From: JAGLSB01 sp023135955 | GTDB taxonomy: Bacteria > Bacteroidota > Bacteroidia > Bacteroidales > GCA-2748055 | Direction of reading: 5' to 3' | Length of the DNA stretch: 8,209 nt | Assembly: GCA_030673645.1 (NCBI GenBank) | Contig: DAOVIO010000169.1 | Span: 1-8,209, forward strand | Shown: positions 6,301 to 8,209 of the stretch, piece after piece | Position numbering within the stretch: the first letter of the stretch is position 1 | How the letters are laid out: each line of letters opens with the position of its first letter | Position numbers and translations under genes: made by a program | Notes under the pieces: model-generated | Databases searched by the model: none | What the model was told of the DNA's origin: nothing | Seen by the model: the letters and a program-made list of their open reading frames with translations, nothing else

Positions 6301-7989
6301 TCAATATCCAGATGCCTGTCCGTCTTTTCTCGATTCAGAGGCGCCATAGTAAACTTTATTTTTCTCATCCCACAAAATGGCCTGATATCCGCCATAACCT
6401 CCGAGGTCGAATTTTACACGATGTCCTTTTCGAATCAGTTCTCTTATTACCTCGTAATCAATTCCTGTTTCCAGATTAATCCAGCCACCATCTTTCATTT
6501 GGTATCCTGTAGGTTCTGAAGACATAACATGTTGTATTCTGGGTGCATCGCCAGCCTCCTGTAGTCCCATTCCAAAATCGATAAGATTAACAGCAATCTG
6601 AACATGCCCTTGTGGCTGCATTCCTCCGCCCATCACTCCAAAGCTTACCCATGGCTTTCCATCTTTGGTTATGAAGCATGGAATAATGGTATGAAATGGT
6701 CGCTTCCCTGGTTCATAAACATTGTAATGACCTTCTTCAAGGCTAAATAATTCTCCTCTATCCTGCAGAATAAATCCTAATCCGGTTGGGGTCATTCCAC
6801 TTCCCATTCCGCGGTAATTACTTTGAATAAGAGACACCATATTTCCTTCGCTATCTGCAACGGTCATGTAAATTGTCTCCCCCTGTCCAAAATCGCCAGG
6901 AGGAAATGATCTTGCAGACCTATTCAAATTGATCAGTTCATTTCTTTCTCTTGCATATTCCTTTGAAATCAGTTTATCTATCGGTAGCTCATTGAAATCG
7001 GGATCAGAATAAAATTTAGCTCTATCTTCATAAGCCAGTTTTTTTGCTTCCGTAAACAAATGCAAGTATTCAGCACTCCCAAATCCCATCGATTTAATAT
7101 CATAAAGTTCAAGAATATTAAGAATCTGCAAGGCTGCAATTCCCTGTCCGTTTGGTGGCAACTCCCATACATCGTATCCTCTGTAATTGGTAGAAAGAGG
7201 TTCTACCCATTCCGACTTATGCGAGGCCATATCATCGTATGAAAGAAATCCCCCTTGCTCTTTGATATATTTATCGATGGTTTTAGCGATAGATCCTTTA
7301 TAAAATTCATCCCTTCCCTTTTTCGCAATCAGCTCCAGGGTGTTTGCGAGATCCGGATTTTTAAATATTTCTCCCTTGGCGGGCATTTTCCCGTTTGGCA
7401 TATATGTTTCTTTAAATCCGGGATATTTTTGAAGAGAATATGCACTACGACCCATATAATACGCTATTAGTTCAGAAACAGGGAAGCCTTCTCTTGCATA
7501 TTTTATTGTTGGAGCAAGAATTTTTTCCATCGACATAGTTCCTAATTTGTCGTGCATCTCAAACCAACCATCCACACATCCAGGAACAGAAACCGGAAGT
7601 GGTCCTAGTGCGGGAATACTTTTATAATCATTTTCAAGAAAATATTCGAGCGTTAAAGATTTTGGTGAGCGACCGCTTGCATTTAGTCCCCACAATTTTT
7701 CCTCTTTGGCATCCCAAATAATGGCAAACAGATCTCCTCCCAATCCGTTTCCGGTTGGCTCAACTAGTCCCAGCATAGCATTAGCAGCGATTGCTGCATC
7801 GATAGCATTACCCCCGGCTTTTAAAATGTCGAGAGCAACCTGGGTGGCAAGTGGTTGACTTGTAGCTGCCATACCATGTTGAGCAATTACCTCTGAACGA
7901 GTTGCAAAATTTTTCCCTGTAACTCTATCTTGAGCATTTATTACGCCGAAAAGAATTAGTCCTGCGAGTATAAGTCTGAATTGTTTCAT
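6301..7989 (-). CDS. ggt: exported gamma-glutamyltransferase-family proenzyme (N-terminal nucleophile hydrolase)
   Basis: A 562-residue GGT-family protein of normal length. Residues 1-19 are a signal peptide (hydrophobic 5-17, likely cut at INA|Q), so it acts in the periplasm. Conserved family segments follow: HGMAATSQPLAT (38-49), GGNAIDAAIAAN (59-70) and GLGGDLFA (82-89). The expected self-cleavage site is E371-T372; Thr372 would become the nucleophile of a ~191-residue small subunit. The oxyanion Gly pair is kept in MGGG (453-456). GGTs hydrolyse or transfer the gamma-glutamyl group of glutathione and related amides. However, the usual gamma-glutamyl-binding residues are changed: by my alignment to E. 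coli GGT from memory, the Ser-Ser pair is H433-T434 and the Asp that holds the alpha-amino group is L414. The protein therefore belongs to the GGT-like/acylase-like branch and may use another amide. The symbol is a homology name only. No glutathione or peptide genes are adjacent. The stop is TGA. Confidence 0.93.
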   Translation of the reverse strand: MKQFRLILAGLILFGVINAQDRVTGKNFATRSEVIAQHGMAATSQPLATQVALDILKAGGNAIDAAIAANAMLGLVEPTGNGLGGDLFAIIWDAKEEKLWGLNASGRSPKSLTLEYFLENDYKSIPALGPLPVSVPGCVDGWFEMHDKLGTMSMEKILAPTIKYAREGFPVSELIAYYMGRSAYSLQKYPGFKETYMPNGKMPAKGEIFKNPDLANTLELIAKKGRDEFYKGSIAKTIDKYIKEQGGFLSYDDMASHKSEWVEPLSTNYRGYDVWELPPNGQGIAALQILNILELYDIKSMGFGSAEYLHLFTEAKKLAYEDRAKFYSDPDFNELPIDKLISKEYARERNELINLNRSARSFPPGDFGQGETIYMTVADSEGNMVSLIQSNYRGMGSGMTPTGLGFILQDRGELFSLEEGHYNVYEPGKRPFHTIIPCFITKDGKPWVSFGVMGGGMQPQGHVQIAVNLIDFGMGLQEAGDAPRIQHVMSSEPTGYQMKDGGWINLETGIDYEVIRELIRKGHRVKFDLGGYGGYQAILWDEKNKVYYGASESRKDGQASGY

Positions 7990-8209
7990 GTTTATGTGTT
8001 TAGGATTTTTTGTGTGTTCAGATTTTGTGATTGATAAATCAAGCTTTAACTTTAAACCAATCTATAGTTTCTTTTTTTTAGAGTTTCAAGTTAGTGGCTT
8101 TGCAAGATAATAAGAATTCTAATCTTAAATTCAAAACCTGGTAAAGAGAATGATCATTACAGGAAGAGTTTAATTCGTTGCATTAATTCACAACAATAAT
8201 TGTATATAG
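7990..8209. other. non-coding region upstream of the GGT-family gene
   Basis: I see no credible coding frame in these 220 bases on either strand. The closest promoter-like match for the minus-strand GGT gene is TAGATTGG around 8057-8064, one mismatch from TAnnTTTG and about 70 bases from the start codon. Two short symmetric sites occur, AATGATCATT (8149-8158) and ACAATAATTGT (8193-8203); either could be chance in AT-rich DNA. Whatever lies to the right is outside the window. Confidence 0.4.

Noticed and set aside
1..8209. A multi-gene defence island suggested by a SNF2 helicase and an AAA ATPase in one window
   Set aside because: The two genes are over 2.7 kb apart, separated by a sensor phosphatase and a lipoprotein, and have no shared operon. 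No nuclease, methyltransferase or other defence effector is visible.

Overview
The window looks like a chromosomal segment of a Bacteroidota bacterium, perhaps a Marinilabiliales/Bacteroidales-type lineage. The reasons are AT-rich DNA, genes with no Shine-Dalgarno but with TAnnTTTG-type -7 promoter elements, signal peptides cleaved just before Gln, a SpoIIE phosphatase carrying a YfiR (DUF4154) sensor, and a SNF2 helicase with a DESQ box. The lineage is an inference from gene style, not from a marker gene. There is no rRNA, tRNA, CRISPR array, transposase or phage gene.

Layout. Bases 1-2175 (minus) hold the first 725 codons of a SNF2-family helicase whose C-terminal half lies beyond the left edge. 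A divergent spacer of about 240 bases follows, then a 77-residue cysteine-rich lipoprotein on the plus strand (2416-2649) with a good Bacteroidota promoter. The lipoprotein converges on a minus-strand gene for a membrane-anchored sensor phosphatase (2738-4657: signal peptide, YfiR domain, periplasmic coiled coil, one membrane helix, cytoplasmic SpoIIE/PP2C domain). The 88-base convergent gap contains a repeat-rich hairpin. After another spacer of about 240 bases come an AAA_14/DUF4143 ATPase (4898-6106, minus), which is very AT-rich in places, and then an exported gamma-glutamyltransferase-family proenzyme (6301-7989, minus). The last 220 bases are non-coding as far as can be seen.

The three complete minus-strand genes are 194-240 bases apart and at least one has its own promoter-like motif, so they are probably separate transcription units. 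I see no shared pathway: the window reads as a run of stand-alone genes. The points most worth following are the YfiR-coiled coil-SpoIIE fusion with no visible partner, the GGT homologue that keeps its catalytic core but has lost the usual gamma-glutamyl-binding residues, the small conserved-looking cysteine lipoprotein, and the duplicated palindrome between the convergent genes. I did not find convincing evidence of an entirely new multi-gene system.
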